From: Nitronereus sp964503895
GTDB lineage: Bacteria > Nitrospirota > Nitrospiria > Nitrospirales > UBA8639
Assembly (NCBI GenBank): GCA_964503895.1
Contig: CAZDCF010000015.1
Span: 1 to 31,904 of the forward strand
Length of the DNA: 31,904 nucleotides
Direction: 5' to 3'
The stretch's first letter is position 1; every line of letters starts with the position of its first letter. A program made the position numbers and the translations under genes. Shown piece by piece: positions 31,877 through 31,904 of this stretch. The notes beneath the pieces are model-generated. The model saw only the letters and a program-made list of their open reading frames with translations, did no database searches and was not told the origin of the DNA.

Positions 31877-31904
31877 CGCGGGGTGGAGCAGTCTGGTAGC
31901 TCGT
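31877..31904 (+). tRNA. initiator tRNA-Met (partial, cut by window edge)
   Basis: The last 28 bases match the 5' part of bacterial tRNA-fMet: acceptor strand CGCGGGG, then TG, then the D-arm GAGC...GCTC with the GG of the D-loop. One base differs from the E. coli gene I remember. The anticodon lies outside the window, so the CAU reading is inferred from the overall match and from the initiator-type C at position 1. Confidence 0.85.

Overview
The window looks like chromosomal DNA of a Gram-negative bacterium at roughly 45-50% G+C by eye. Visible features include a lipoprotein, signal peptides, a three-subunit proton-translocating transhydrogenase, a proton-type F0 sector, menaquinone-type MenG/UbiE methylation, and the paired glycosyltransferases common in environmental bacteria. 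I suspect a Nitrospirota (Nitrospira-like) lineage from gene content and style, but this is inference; no search was run.

Layout. (1) 1-2727, minus strand: an operon with a signal-peptide-bearing alkaline-phosphatase-superfamily protein, a small lipoprotein and a HEAT-repeat protein cut by the left edge. (2) 2990-4255, plus: a divergent alpha/beta-hydrolase-like protein. Both divergent enzymes lack the catalytic residues expected of their folds. (3) 4441-7293, plus: pntAA-pntAB-pntB. (4) 7549-8472, plus: rpsU and an endonuclease III gene. (5) 8633-10999, minus: a class IV aminotransferase and a chorismate-using PabB/TrpE-type synthase, probably for p-aminobenzoate. (6) 11226-13030, plus: atpI/Z-atpB-atpE-atpF, the membrane sector only, without F1 genes after it. 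(7) 13133-15084, minus: rlmN and larE, joined by an ATGA overlap.

(8) 15085-17060 is the most accessory-looking stretch. It is A+T-rich and gene-poor. It holds a promoter, a small ORF with a coding-like frame but no start codon in that frame, a possible folded leader, two histone-H1-like Lys/Ala/Pro proteins that share one Shine-Dalgarno plus TTG start cassette, and a degraded transposase-like fragment. One of the two H1-like genes is only 53 codons long.

(9) 17077-17940, plus: lipB, tail-to-tail with (10) an eight-gene minus-strand run from 24844 down to 17913: ATP-grasp protein, glutaredoxin-like protein, lysine 2,3-aminomutase, two-domain dCTP deaminase, four-helix membrane protein, two rSAM/arsenosugar-type glycosyltransferases and an SDR with an atypical active site. 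(11) 25126-27897, plus: an orphan CbbQ/NorQ-type AAA+ ATPase, a HAD phosphatase and a secreted protein. (12) 28163-31800, minus: menG, a B12-type radical SAM protein and two small membrane proteins. (13) The right edge cuts an initiator tRNA-Met gene.

Most of the window is housekeeping: energy coupling (Pnt, F0, MenG), cofactors (folate, lipoate, nickel-pincer), translation (S21, RlmN, tRNA-fMet) and DNA repair. The most promising candidates for something undescribed are the paired pseudo-hydrolases in 1-4255, the H1-like locus at 15396-16964, and the grouping of beta-lysine synthesis with an ATP-grasp ligase and a thiol-redox protein at 21871-24844.
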